Source: Leptospira kmetyi serovar Malaysia str. Bejo-Iso9 (lineage in GTDB: Bacteria; Spirochaetota; Leptospiria; Leptospirales; Leptospiraceae). From it: a DNA stretch of 64,000 nucleotides. The stretch spans positions 368,986 through 432,985 of the forward strand of contig NZ_AHMP02000001.1 of assembly GCF_000243735.2 (NCBI RefSeq). Direction: 5' to 3'. Position 1 is the first letter of the stretch. Every line of letters starts with the position of its first letter. The position numbers were made by a program, and so were the translations under genes. This document shows positions 50,887-64,000 of the stretch, one piece after another. The notes beneath the pieces are model-generated. The model was not told where the DNA came from. It saw nothing but the letters and a program-made list of their open reading frames with translations, and did no database searches.

Positions 50887-52854
50887 ATGTTGGAACCTCA
50901 GTCTCCTGAACTCAAAGTAGCGGATTATAATACTGCATTGCAGTTGACTCAGTCACTTGAGTCCAGGGGCGATTTCCAGTACAAGGGAATTCACAAACTT
51001 CTGCTCGTAATCGGCGATTGGACGGATAAATACGTAGCGAACAAAATTCTTCCCAACGCCGATCAATTAGCGAGAGAATTGAATCTTGAAAAAGACAAGA
51101 TTCTCCAATATCTCAAAGAACTCTGCACGAAATACAATCCTCCGATCGTGAAAAAAATCTGCATGGTGGATTTTAATCCGACCGGAGACGCCTCGGACGG
51201 AAAGATCGAATCCTATCTTCGATTGAATCCCGTGTTTGCAAGGCCGCAACCGACGGACGCTTCGACAAGTCATCGATATGTGGACGGGGTAAATCTCACC
51301 ACGTTTTCCTCGATTCAACGTTGGGCCAAGGAAAAGAGGGTTTTTCCCGGCAAGGAAGAATTTATTAAGCGAATTCATTCCGCGATTCTCGAAAACAAAC
51401 TCACGGATACGTACGCTTCCACCGAAATCGGAAGTCTGTTCAACGATCCTTTGGACGTTACTCCCGGTTTAAAGCAGGTTACGGTGAACATTCATCTCAA
51501 ACCCGTTCTCAAAAAACTGGTCGAACAAAAAACACTGTTCTTTTTCAGAAACGAACAAGCCCTCAATCCGGGCAATCGCTCCGTTTTTTATTACAACGTT
51601 CAGGAAGAGATTCTCGCGAGAATCGAAGCATATAAGACTTTTCTAATGGATCGTCTCGTGCCCGAACTGCAGAAGATCGGAGCCGTGAGCGCGTTGACAG
51701 CCGAGGAAAAGGAAAACACCCGAACCTTGGTCAATTCCATTATGCCTTATCTGAGTCCCGCCTACGGCGATCAAAAAACCGCCATGGAAGAACTTCTGGC
51801 TCTCATTCACTTCGAAGAGGAAGACAAGGAGAAAAAGGAAAAGGAAGAGAAGAAGGTCAAACTCAACGAAATCCTGGATTATATCAAATCGGCGAACCGT
51901 CTCGTGGATCTGAACTTTCTCCGCTTTCGAGGACAACAGATCGAAGAGGACATACGCGCGCTCGTCGCCAATCACGAACAGATTCTTCACACCGAGTTCG
52001 CTGACAAAAACGCTTTGTACAACTACGTTCTCCATAAACTTTCCGTCGCGGGCGCGATCGAAGCCGCGAGAAAAATTTTCGCTTCGACCGGAAACGACAA
52101 CGAGATCCGAATTCTCGATCGAATGAAGATCAAGGATTTCTTAGATAACCGCGAGGCCGCGGCCGCTTTCGATAAACTCGAATTATCCAGTCTGTTTAAA
52201 TATCTTCCTTTTTTTACGAGGCTTTGGAGAAACATCTTCGGAAACGCGACCGTTCATAAGTTCGAAGCGGAACAGATCCGCGCACACAACGCGGTCGAAC
52301 TCAACAAACGAGTCATCGAAGCGCGCACCAAAAAGATTCAGGAAGACGCTTCCAAACTCGCCGAAAAACGGGTTAAGGAAAAAGAAGCAAAAGAACTCGC
52401 GGAGAAGAATGCGCGCAAACAAGCCGCGGCTCAGTCGAAGGACGACAAAATTCCTTCGGCTCCGGTTCACAAGGAAGTCGATCCGCAAAACGCGAAACTT
52501 CTGGAACGGGTTCTCGATATTCTGGACGATTATTGGTCGAGCAGACAATATCCGGATCGAAACATTCTTCTTTACGAGATGGACGGAGAGATCGACGAGG
52601 AAGGTCTGATCAACTTTCTCAAAAAATTCGGGAAGAACGAAATCTTCTCCTTTATGGTGAGAAATCAGGAAGAACGATATACGTTTCCGATTCTCATCAC
52701 CAGACGTTATCTCAAGAAAAACGGAAGGGACTTGATGGAAAAGTCTTCCTCGATCATCAACGAACAAAAAGACGCGAGTATGCCCGATCAGGATTTGTTC
52801 GACTTCTGTATTTCTCTCGACGATTTTCTGAAGAAAACCCTGCCTAAAATCTGA
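50887..52854 (+). CDS. Large hypothetical protein between asd and pyk
   Basis: 655 residues, not recognised. Residues about 40-90 look like a winged helix ([33 protein letters not shown]). The middle is helical, with a very charged stretch at about residues 310-330 ([16 protein letters not shown]) and a coiled coil near residues 480-520 ([18 protein letters not shown]). No signal peptide is present, but a hydrophobic patch near residue 440 ([18 protein letters not shown]) suggests membrane or partner contact. It starts 12 bases after asd and is 44 bases before pyk, so the three genes are likely co-transcribed. Confidence 0.65.
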   Translation: MLEPQSPELKVADYNTALQLTQSLESRGDFQYKGIHKLLLVIGDWTDKYVANKILPNADQLARELNLEKDKILQYLKELCTKYNPPIVKKICMVDFNPTGDASDGKIESYLRLNPVFARPQPTDASTSHRYVDGVNLTTFSSIQRWAKEKRVFPGKEEFIKRIHSAILENKLTDTYASTEIGSLFNDPLDVTPGLKQVTVNIHLKPVLKKLVEQKTLFFFRNEQALNPGNRSVFYYNVQEEILARIEAYKTFLMDRLVPELQKIGAVSALTAEEKENTRTLVNSIMPYLSPAYGDQKTAMEELLALIHFEEEDKEKKEKEEKKVKLNEILDYIKSANRLVDLNFLRFRGQQIEEDIRALVANHEQILHTEFADKNALYNYVLHKLSVAGAIEAARKIFASTGNDNEIRILDRMKIKDFLDNREAAAAFDKLELSSLFKYLPFFTRLWRNIFGNATVHKFEAEQIRAHNAVELNKRVIEARTKKIQEDASKLAEKRVKEKEAKELAEKNARKQAAAQSKDDKIPSAPVHKEVDPQNAKLLERVLDILDDYWSSRQYPDRNILLYEMDGEIDEEGLINFLKKFGKNEIFSFMVRNQEERYTFPILITRRYLKKNGRDLMEKSSSIINEQKDASMPDQDLFDFCISLDDFLKKTLPKI

Positions 52855-52876
52855 TTCCAGATTGTCCTGAGTCCCG

Positions 52877-54365
<1,489 letters not shown>

Positions 54366-54455
54366 GGAAGAAGCCTCGCGTTTCGAAACGGCTCAATTTC
54401 GTTGAAAGAAAAGCCGTTGAATCTGAAATATCGTCTAACGTATCGTACGATCGTC

Positions 54456-55376
54456 TCACGTTCCCGAATAGGTCGAATACGCCTTTTCGAATTTTTTGTT
54501 CTTCAGGTCGTTTCGATCGATCCAAATATGAAAATGACCTTCTCCGATTTCGGAATGAAAGATTAGAATTTCTGAATTCTCCTCCGAAGTTGAATCGGCG
54601 TCGTTGTTCGAATTGTATTTTTCCTCATGTTCGTCTTCTTCGTTCTCTTCTTCATCGTCTTTGAACTCTTCGTCGTTCATAATTTCGTCTTCTCCCTGCC
54701 AAAACAAGGGTCTTCCGAAAATCCGAAGGCTCGGACTCCAAGTCGAAAGTTCCGCGTTTAAGATTTTCTTCAACTGTTCGTAGAGATCTTCGGGAAGAGC
54801 CTTTGCGATCGTTCTGTAGTCGTATGCGTCTCCCGCCACATAGAATAAAAATTGAGGACTGAAGGAAAGTCGATACGTTACGTCCCTGTATTCTTCCAAG
54901 TAGTATTCCGCTTCGGGAAGAGAATCCTCGTTCGGATAATCGACAATTTTGAGTTTGTCGATCGGACCTTCGTGGAATTTCACGATGAATTCTCCCTCTA
55001 CCGTATCAAAAATATAGAATATTCCATTTTCAGGAAATAGGTTTTCGATGTCGTATTTTTTGAAATCGGTGAGATTGAGTTGGGCAAAGAAGTAGGTTTT
55101 CGCCGGCCAGAAGCCCGCGTCGGGAAGATGGGGAAGTCCTTTGATCTTGGAGGCTCCGAGTGGAATTTTTTCTTCGGAGGTTTCTTTCTCTTCGATGTCT
55201 ATGTAGTAACTTAATGCTTTGGAAAGAATTTTCGGAGTCACTTTTTCGTCGTCTCCGAAGTAGATCGAAGAGGATCCGTCGTAGTAAGTCCCTTCCGCGG
55301 GAATCTGATCCAAAAGACCTTCGGGATAAGGATATTCGAGAACGAGTTTTTTCGCTTTGGAGATGGGATTGCTCAT
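54456..55376 (-). CDS. DUF1963 / YwqG-like protein
   Basis: 306 residues. The family signature is visible: GASKIKGLPHLP (about residues 72-83), WPAKTYFFAQLNLTDF, then GIFYIFD and the late HFHIWIDRNDL. An acidic, low-complexity insert (about residues 235-265, rich in Glu, Asp, Asn) interrupts the fold between GRPLFWQGE and the last strands. The family has no proven biochemical activity. It is convergent with pyk, with no clear partner. Confidence 0.8.
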   Translation of the reverse strand: MSNPISKAKKLVLEYPYPEGLLDQIPAEGTYYDGSSSIYFGDDEKVTPKILSKALSYYIDIEEKETSEEKIPLGASKIKGLPHLPDAGFWPAKTYFFAQLNLTDFKKYDIENLFPENGIFYIFDTVEGEFIVKFHEGPIDKLKIVDYPNEDSLPEAEYYLEEYRDVTYRLSFSPQFLFYVAGDAYDYRTIAKALPEDLYEQLKKILNAELSTWSPSLRIFGRPLFWQGEDEIMNDEEFKDDEEENEEDEHEEKYNSNNDADSTSEENSEILIFHSEIGEGHFHIWIDRNDLKNKKFEKAYSTYSGT

Positions 55377-55682
55377 GGATTTCCTTTTGTTTGTTTTTAT
55401 AATTCGAAAACGTTATGCGCCTTACGAACAAACAATCAACAAGGATGCAAGCGAAGTATTGAGCCGGAAATGTAGGAGTTCCTACATTTTGACGCGGGGA
55501 AAAGGGGTTGCGGAAAGTGTGTTTTTCTGATAAGGGAGATTTTATCGGGATTTTCTCCCACAAGCCCGCCACCGCCACCCAATTCAGGGTGGGGCGCCGC
55601 CGTTTCACTATAAGATCAACTCGAACAGAATTCTCTCTGAGGACCGCATTCTATATAGGAGTTCCTACAAAAGTTCGATCGA
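55377..55682. other. Intergenic region with TGTAGGA repeats
   Basis: No gene is supported in these 306 bases. A 22-bp near-palindrome AAATGTAGGA-GT-TCCTACATTT lies at 55468-55489, and a second, shorter copy TAGGAGTTCCTA at 55656-55667. This short palindrome is recalled as recurring in Leptospira intergenic DNA. The first copy is followed by a T-rich end and could act as a terminator. Confidence 0.5.
55468..55489. repeat. TGTAGGA/TCCTACA palindromic repeat
   Basis: Ten-base arms (AAATGTAGGA / TCCTACATTT) surround GT. A related copy (TAGGAGTTCCTA) occurs 170 bases away at 55656-55667. It is a dispersed short palindrome in intergenic DNA, with no coding content. Confidence 0.6.
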
Positions 55683-56323
<641 letters not shown>

Positions 56324-56340
56324 CGGTTCCCGGTGGATGA

Positions 56341-56619
56341 TTATTTTCTGCGGATCAGCATTCCGACAAGAAGCCCGAGTCCGAGTCCCACTCCGAGTCC
56401 GATCAACGCCGCTTTCTGAGGATTTTCCTTGATGTAGGTTCCGGTTTCATCAATAATTTGTTTCGCCTTTTCGGACGTGTCCCCGGAGATCTGTTTGATC
56501 TTTTCCTTGAGATCGGAAACGTGCTCCAAGTATTCTTCGCGGGCTTTTCCGGTAATTCTTTTCGCTTTGTCTTTTAAGGATTCTACTTCTTCATTGAAAT
56601 CTTCCGCTCTGGATGTCAT
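56341..56619 (-). CDS. DUF883 protein (ElaB/YqjD-like)
   Basis: 92 residues. A charged coiled coil (about residues 5-65) is followed by the hallmark tail: [17 protein letters not shown], then a Gly-rich membrane segment ([12 protein letters not shown]) and terminal RRK. In enterobacteria ElaB/YqjD are C-tail-anchored inner-membrane proteins that bind ribosomes in stationary phase. It is the first gene of a three-gene operon with a YqjE-like protein and a small hypothetical. Confidence 0.8.
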   Translation of the reverse strand: MTSRAEDFNEEVESLKDKAKRITGKAREEYLEHVSDLKEKIKQISGDTSEKAKQIIDETGTYIKENPQKAALIGLGVGLGLGLLVGMLIRRK

Positions 56620-56861
56620 GGATGATTCCTCCCGATTCTTTTTGTAAGTTTTCCATCTGTGGAATCAACCACTTTCGCCGTTCCGGGATTAGGTTTTTCT
56701 CTCGAATTTTGGAGTCTAAATAAAAGAATGGAAGAATCCATTCCAGAAAAGGCGGAATGACCGGAACCTTTCCGTTCGGAAAAGAATCGAACGAAAACGA
56801 ACCTTCGTTCCCAAGTGAAAATCTTTCGCGTAACAATCAATCCTAAGACCAGGACAAACGT

Positions 56862-57275
56862 ATGAATTGGATCAGCAAGCTGGTTCGTCTGAGAAGACGT
56901 CAAAAGCAAAGAATCTTCAATAAGGCGTATCGCCAAGCCCTGAAATTGATGAAAAGGGAATTCAAAGCCGAAAGGGATCGACATCTTCAAGCGGAGAAGG
57001 AACTCGAAAAGTATTATAGAAAAGACGTGGATACCGAGGCAAAAAAGACTCGGAAGAAAATCCAGGAATTGGACAACTTCAAACTTCTTCTCGAAAGAAG
57101 GGAGATGGAATTGGATTCCAAGATCGTATTCTTGAACGAGCAACTTCAAAAGATCGAAGAGCTCAAAGCAAGAATGGACGGCGCGGTCAATCTTATGGCG
57201 AGAGCAGGATCACTTTCCAACGGCGCGGTCGACGACGCGGAAAAAATCAAACAAACCCTCAAAAAGGTTTTCTAA
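56862..57275 (+). CDS. Coiled-coil hypothetical protein
   Basis: 137 residues, very basic N-terminus (MNWISKLVRLRRRQKQR) and a continuous predicted coiled coil from about residue 30 to 115 with heptad pattern (LEKYYRKDVDTEAKKTRKKIQELDNFKLLLERREMEL). It has no signal peptide or membrane helix. Only 6 bases separate its stop from phhB, so they are co-transcribed. Function is not known. Confidence 0.65.
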   Translation: MNWISKLVRLRRRQKQRIFNKAYRQALKLMKREFKAERDRHLQAEKELEKYYRKDVDTEAKKTRKKIQELDNFKLLLERREMELDSKIVFLNEQLQKIEELKARMDGAVNLMARAGSLSNGAVDDAEKIKQTLKKVF

Positions 57276-57281
57276 GTTTTT

Positions 57282-57572
57282 ATGAACTCTTCGGAACTGA
57301 ACGATCTCAAGGAAAAGATTCCTTCGGGATGGGAAGTGCGGTTCCGAGAAGAGGCTCCGTTCTTATCAAAGACGTATTCGTTTAACGATTACTTAGGCGG
57401 TGTAAGGTTCGTCGATTCGCTCGCGGATCTCGCAGAAAAAATGGATCATCATCCGGACATTCTTCTCGTGTATCGAAAAGTAACCGTGGAAATTTTCACT
57501 CATTCCAAAAAGACGATCACCGATTTGGATCTTCGTTTCGTTCAAGAAACGGAGAAGGTGTTTCATTCGTAA
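57282..57572 (+). CDS. phhB: Pterin-4-alpha-carbinolamine dehydratase
   Basis: 96 residues, full length for the family. The active-site motif is [22 protein letters not shown] (about residues 54-75), with the two adjacent histidines and the later His. It dehydrates the carbinolamine of tetrahydrobiopterin, or serves related pterin metabolism. No phenylalanine hydroxylase gene is nearby. A bidirectional terminator follows. Confidence 0.85.
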   Translation: MNSSELNDLKEKIPSGWEVRFREEAPFLSKTYSFNDYLGGVRFVDSLADLAEKMDHHPDILLVYRKVTVEIFTHSKKTITDLDLRFVQETEKVFHS

Positions 57573-57625
57573 ATCGCGCTGGTATTTGTTTCTTAAAAAA
57601 TCGACGCATCGTCTTCGCTTAACAA

Positions 57626-57653
57626 AAAAGCCCGGTAATGAACCGGGCTTTTT
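57626..57653. terminator. Bidirectional intrinsic terminator
   Basis: GCCCGGT (57630-57636) and ACCGGGC (57642-57648) enclose a 5-base loop. A-run before and T-run after the stem make it functional on both strands. It separates phhB (plus) from the convergent response regulator gene (minus). Confidence 0.85.
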
Positions 57654-57730
57654 ACTTTTGAACTCAATAAAATGCCTCCCTGTAAGGAGCATCCGAGTTC
57701 GCTTTATAGGGCTCGTTTTTTAAACGGAAA

Positions 57731-58456
<726 letters not shown>

Positions 58457-58489
58457 TACCAAGCCCCCGTTAGAGATTAGAGGATAAAA

Positions 58490-58548
<59 letters not shown>

Positions 58549-58682
58549 GCCACAATTTTACCAGATTCTCAAGCGAATCATGAATTCGAGAATTCGAGTT
58601 TCTTCGACGAACGATGATAAAACTATGGTTTGTGGTAATTTATAATCAAATATTATATAAGTTTGAAAGTGTGTAAAAAATT

Positions 58683-59114
58683 ATGAGCAACGCGTTGTCT
58701 TATCCGCTCACGTGGGCGATTCTTTCGGTGAACGAAGACGGTCTCGATTCGGAGTCCGTTACTCGTCAATTGGACCTCAAGCCCGATTTTAGTACTCCGA
58801 GAGCCGCGACGGACAAGGAAGGAAAACCACTGAGCTTCGGTCATTGGCAGTTGCACTCGACGTTGGACGCGCAAGCTCCATTAGAAGATCATATTCTTCA
58901 AATATTGGAAAAGGTTCTTCCTTCCCGGCACAAGGTGAAGGAGTTCGCGGTGAAACATCCTCTTTGTATGTATGTCTCGGTCGAGTTCTCGGATTATTCC
59001 CAAAAGGAAACGGAGATTTCTCCGAAGCTTCTTCTTCTATTGGGAAACTTAGGAATCAAACTGATCTTTCAACCTTGGAAGAGGGACGAAAAAAGAAGAC
59101 GTTCAGAAGATTAG
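58683..59114 (+). CDS. DUF4279-like protein
   Basis: 143 residues. The layout fits DUF4279: an early [25 protein letters not shown], a central [28 protein letters not shown] with Trp and Ser conserved, and a late [18 protein letters not shown] strand-helix. These proteins are typically found as stand-alone genes, and no activity is known. The C-terminus is very basic ([11 protein letters not shown]). It overlaps the convergent STAS-like gene by 12 bases. Confidence 0.6.
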   Translation: MSNALSYPLTWAILSVNEDGLDSESVTRQLDLKPDFSTPRAATDKEGKPLSFGHWQLHSTLDAQAPLEDHILQILEKVLPSRHKVKEFAVKHPLCMYVSVEFSDYSQKETEISPKLLLLLGNLGIKLIFQPWKRDEKRRRSED

Positions 59115-59447
59115 AATGGCTTTGTCCATTCTATAGAATTGGATCAGCTTCTTAAACGAGGCGCTGGCTCCGGAGATCACCAAGGTTCTGTTTTTCAATC
59201 GAAGATCGAACGCAAACGAAAGAATTTTCATCGCAACCGGAAGCGGCAAAACCTTGACTCCGCTCAGATTGATTTTCACATGAAAACTGGATTGATAGAA
59301 TACGAGCGCGAACACGGATTTTAATTCGTCGAAAGCCAACTCGTCGAAAGACGCGACCAAGGGAATCACCTCGGTGGACTGACGGTTTTTTCGAATTTCA
59401 AAATGTTCGTATCTCTGAATCGGATCCACAAAGTCATTGCGCCGCAT
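59103..59447 (-). CDS. STAS-like domain protein
   Basis: 114 residues. The pattern of a central [23 protein letters not shown] (about residues 56-78) and [19 protein letters not shown] near the end matches anti-sigma factor antagonist (STAS) folds, although the usual phosphorylatable Ser in the D-S/T-S motif is replaced by SGV. It would thus act as a non-phosphorylatable member or divergent relative. It is divergent from epmA with 36 bases between the starts. Confidence 0.55.
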   Translation of the reverse strand: MRRNDFVDPIQRYEHFEIRKNRQSTEVIPLVASFDELAFDELKSVFALVFYQSSFHVKINLSGVKVLPLPVAMKILSFAFDLRLKNRTLVISGASASFKKLIQFYRMDKAILIF

Positions 59448-59483
59448 TTTTAAAAACGAATCAAGAGGAAAATCGAAACTCAG

Positions 59484-60437
59484 ATGAACGAACTCAGCCG
59501 GGAGATGCTCGTCAAACGATCCAAATTCTTATCCGCGATCCGCCGATTTTTCGAGGAAAGAAATTATTTGGAAACGGACACTCCCTTTCTCAAAGCCGTT
59601 CCTTCGATGGAACCGTATCTCGATCCTTTTTTGGTACATTCTCCCTCGAAAAAAGAAAAAGGTTATCTGATCACTTCTCCCGAATATTCCCTCAAAGAAA
59701 TTTTGTCCAAGGGTTTGGAAAGAATCTACGAAATCGCTCATACGTTTCGTTCCGGCGAGGAAGGAAGTCCGTATCACAGCGCCGAGTTTTTGATGTTGGA
59801 GTTTTATACGGTCGGTATGAAACTCGACGGCCTTATGGATTTCTGTACGGAACTTTTGGAATTTTTGGATCGGGAATTTCATCCTTTCGGTTTCGATCCG
59901 AAGAACGTACGGAGAATCTCCGTGGAAAACGCGCTCAAGGAATTTGCGGGTTGCGGAATTTCCAAAGAGGAACTCGATCGTACGATTTCGCTCAACAAAC
60001 TGAGCGAGATTCCGGCGGAAAAAAGAGCTTACGAAGATTCGTTTTTTATTGTATTCTTAAACTTAGTGGAGGCGCATCTTCCGAAAGGTTTTACTTTTTT
60101 ATACGATTATCCGCCGGAACTCGCGGCTCTTTCCAAAATCGAATCCGGTTTCGGGAAACGTTTCGAGTTGTATTACGGAAATCTGGAATTGGGAAACGCG
60201 TTTCAGGAATTGACCGATCCGATCGAACAGATCTCCCGCTTTCGTTCTGAACAGGAACTCCGAAAGAATTTAGGGAAGGAAGTTTTCGAGATTGATCGCG
60301 GTCTGGAACGCGCGCTGGAAGAGGGGATTCCCGAATGTTCCGGAATTTCGATCGGCTTGGACCGGCTTTTGCTTTGTATTCTTGGCGGGAAATCTCTTCG
60401 GGAAATCAGTCCATATTACATATTACGCGACCTATAA
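59484..60437 (+). CDS. epmA: EF-P lysine aminoacylase (EpmA/GenX-like)
   Basis: 317 residues, a class II lysyl-tRNA-synthetase-like catalytic domain without the anticodon-binding domain. [27 protein letters not shown] (motif 2 region, about residues 62-90), then [11 protein letters not shown], and the C-terminal [17 protein letters not shown] (motif 3) are present. In enterobacteria EpmA attaches beta-lysine to elongation factor P. Whether this protein modifies EF-P or another target is not shown by the window; no epmB or efp lies near. Confidence 0.85.
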   Translation: MNELSREMLVKRSKFLSAIRRFFEERNYLETDTPFLKAVPSMEPYLDPFLVHSPSKKEKGYLITSPEYSLKEILSKGLERIYEIAHTFRSGEEGSPYHSAEFLMLEFYTVGMKLDGLMDFCTELLEFLDREFHPFGFDPKNVRRISVENALKEFAGCGISKEELDRTISLNKLSEIPAEKRAYEDSFFIVFLNLVEAHLPKGFTFLYDYPPELAALSKIESGFGKRFELYYGNLELGNAFQELTDPIEQISRFRSEQELRKNLGKEVFEIDRGLERALEEGIPECSGISIGLDRLLLCILGGKSLREISPYYILRDL

Positions 60438-60546
60438 CGCGACTCATAGGAAGCGTGATTGAGTCCGAAGCGGAGTAGCCGGAAATTGCGAAGCGCATTG
60501 GGGGCTCTTTGCACAGCAAAGATGTTCGTTATCGACTCAACAATTC

Positions 60547-60560
60547 CGGTTCTAGAACCG
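60547..60560. repeat. 14-bp perfect palindrome upstream of the OmpA-family gene
   Basis: CGGTTCTAGAACCG reads the same on both strands. It lies 74 bases before the ATG of the OmpA-family gene, in its likely promoter region. A small hairpin TCTTTGC-ACA-GCAAAGA is at 60506-60522. It may be an operator. Confidence 0.45.
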
Positions 60561-60633
60561 AACTTATAAAAGAGAGTAAAACTTTGGTTGCAGGGAAAGA
60601 ATTCTTCCCTAAATCTTGGTGCGGCGGGGATCC

Positions 60634-61782
<1,149 letters not shown>

Positions 61783-61804
61783 ATTAAAAAATCCTATACA
61801 AACT

Positions 61805-61828
61805 ACATGCTTGAAAGAGCATGTTTTT
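61805..61828 (+). terminator. Intrinsic terminator of the OmpA-family gene
   Basis: ACATGCT (61805-61811) pairs with AGCATGT (61818-61824) over a 6-base loop, followed by TTTTTAT. It lies 22 bases after the stop at 61782. Confidence 0.7.
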
Positions 61829-61954
61829 ATAACTTGTCCCAACCACCAACCTTTCTGAGGCTCGGAAAGTTTGCCGACTCCATTACGCACTCCGGGCTTG
61901 TCTAAGGTTCTTGTCCTCCTCGATGAACTTCAGGGCATTCTTGGGGCGGGTAAT

Positions 61955-64000
<2,046 letters not shown>

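Overview
This window looks like a piece of a Leptospira genome, most probably chromosome II (the small replicon). Several things point there. There is a complete haem pathway with the leptospiral gene set and order, including a fused hemC/hemD and an embedded HemT/HemR two-component system. metF, asd and an aconitase gene lie nearby, and the DUF1564 and DUF1574 families are leptospiral. GC content looks, by eye, clearly above that of L. interrogans, so a higher-GC species is likely. That last point is inference, because I could not compute composition or compare genomes.

The backbone is a replication origin near 36-38 kb. A rep-like initiator (about 35.3-36.25 kb), parB and parA (36.6-38.2 kb) sit where gene orientation flips. 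To the left almost every gene is on the minus strand, to the right mostly on the plus strand, as expected for co-directional transcription away from an origin. The gap between rep and parB (36.25-36.60 kb) is dense in signals: an apparent rep promoter, inverted and direct repeats, and a small convergent transcription unit ending in a textbook intrinsic terminator. The last looks like a plasmid-type antisense RNA lying inside the rep leader. Two GTCGGAC-RTCCGAC palindromes flank the parA promoter region and are candidate parS sites. A second, unrelated parA/parB pair lies 22 kb away (13.6-15.2 kb) with its own pair of palindromes (core GGGTGAAATSATTTCACCC).

Layout. 0-9.8 kb (minus): DUF58/MoxR cluster, a MORN-repeat lipoprotein, a DUF1574 protein, small hypotheticals, an SRPBCC protein, two short-chain dehydrogenases, type II NADH dehydrogenase and an LMW phosphotyrosine phosphatase. 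10-13.5 kb: diguanylate cyclase, cyclic-nucleotide-binding protein, acyltransferase, FMN reductase. 13.5-15.4 kb: parAB-1. 15.4-17.6 kb (plus): outer-membrane barrel candidate plus hemH. 17.7-28.8 kb (minus): the haem operon hemA-hemCD-hemB-hemL-hemT-hemR-hemE-hemN-(unknown)-hemG, nearly all overlapping. The hemA promoter carries a perfect TGACA-N6-TGACA repeat, the form of the HemR hem-box. A divergent small Cys-rich membrane protein shares this promoter region and has a Fur-like box. 29-35 kb: HAD phosphatase, DUF1564, mqnD, metF and a tail-fibre-like repeat protein. 35-38 kb: origin. 38.4-42.4 kb: an unknown plus-strand cluster led by a degenerate NtrC-like protein. 42.4-43.3 kb: a gene-poor island with ATGCC repeats and a small zinc-ribbon gene. 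43.4-49.8 kb: SpoIIE-type phosphatase and an MBOAT/DUF1574 surface O-acylation pair flanking a multi-pass membrane protein. 49.8-54.4 kb: asd, a large unknown, pyk. 54.5-64 kb: DUF1963, a three-gene envelope/stress cassette, phhB, an orphan OmpR-type regulator, STAS-like and DUF4279 proteins, epmA-like, an OmpA-family protein and the start of aconitase.

No rRNA, tRNA, CRISPR array or intact insertion sequence was recognised.
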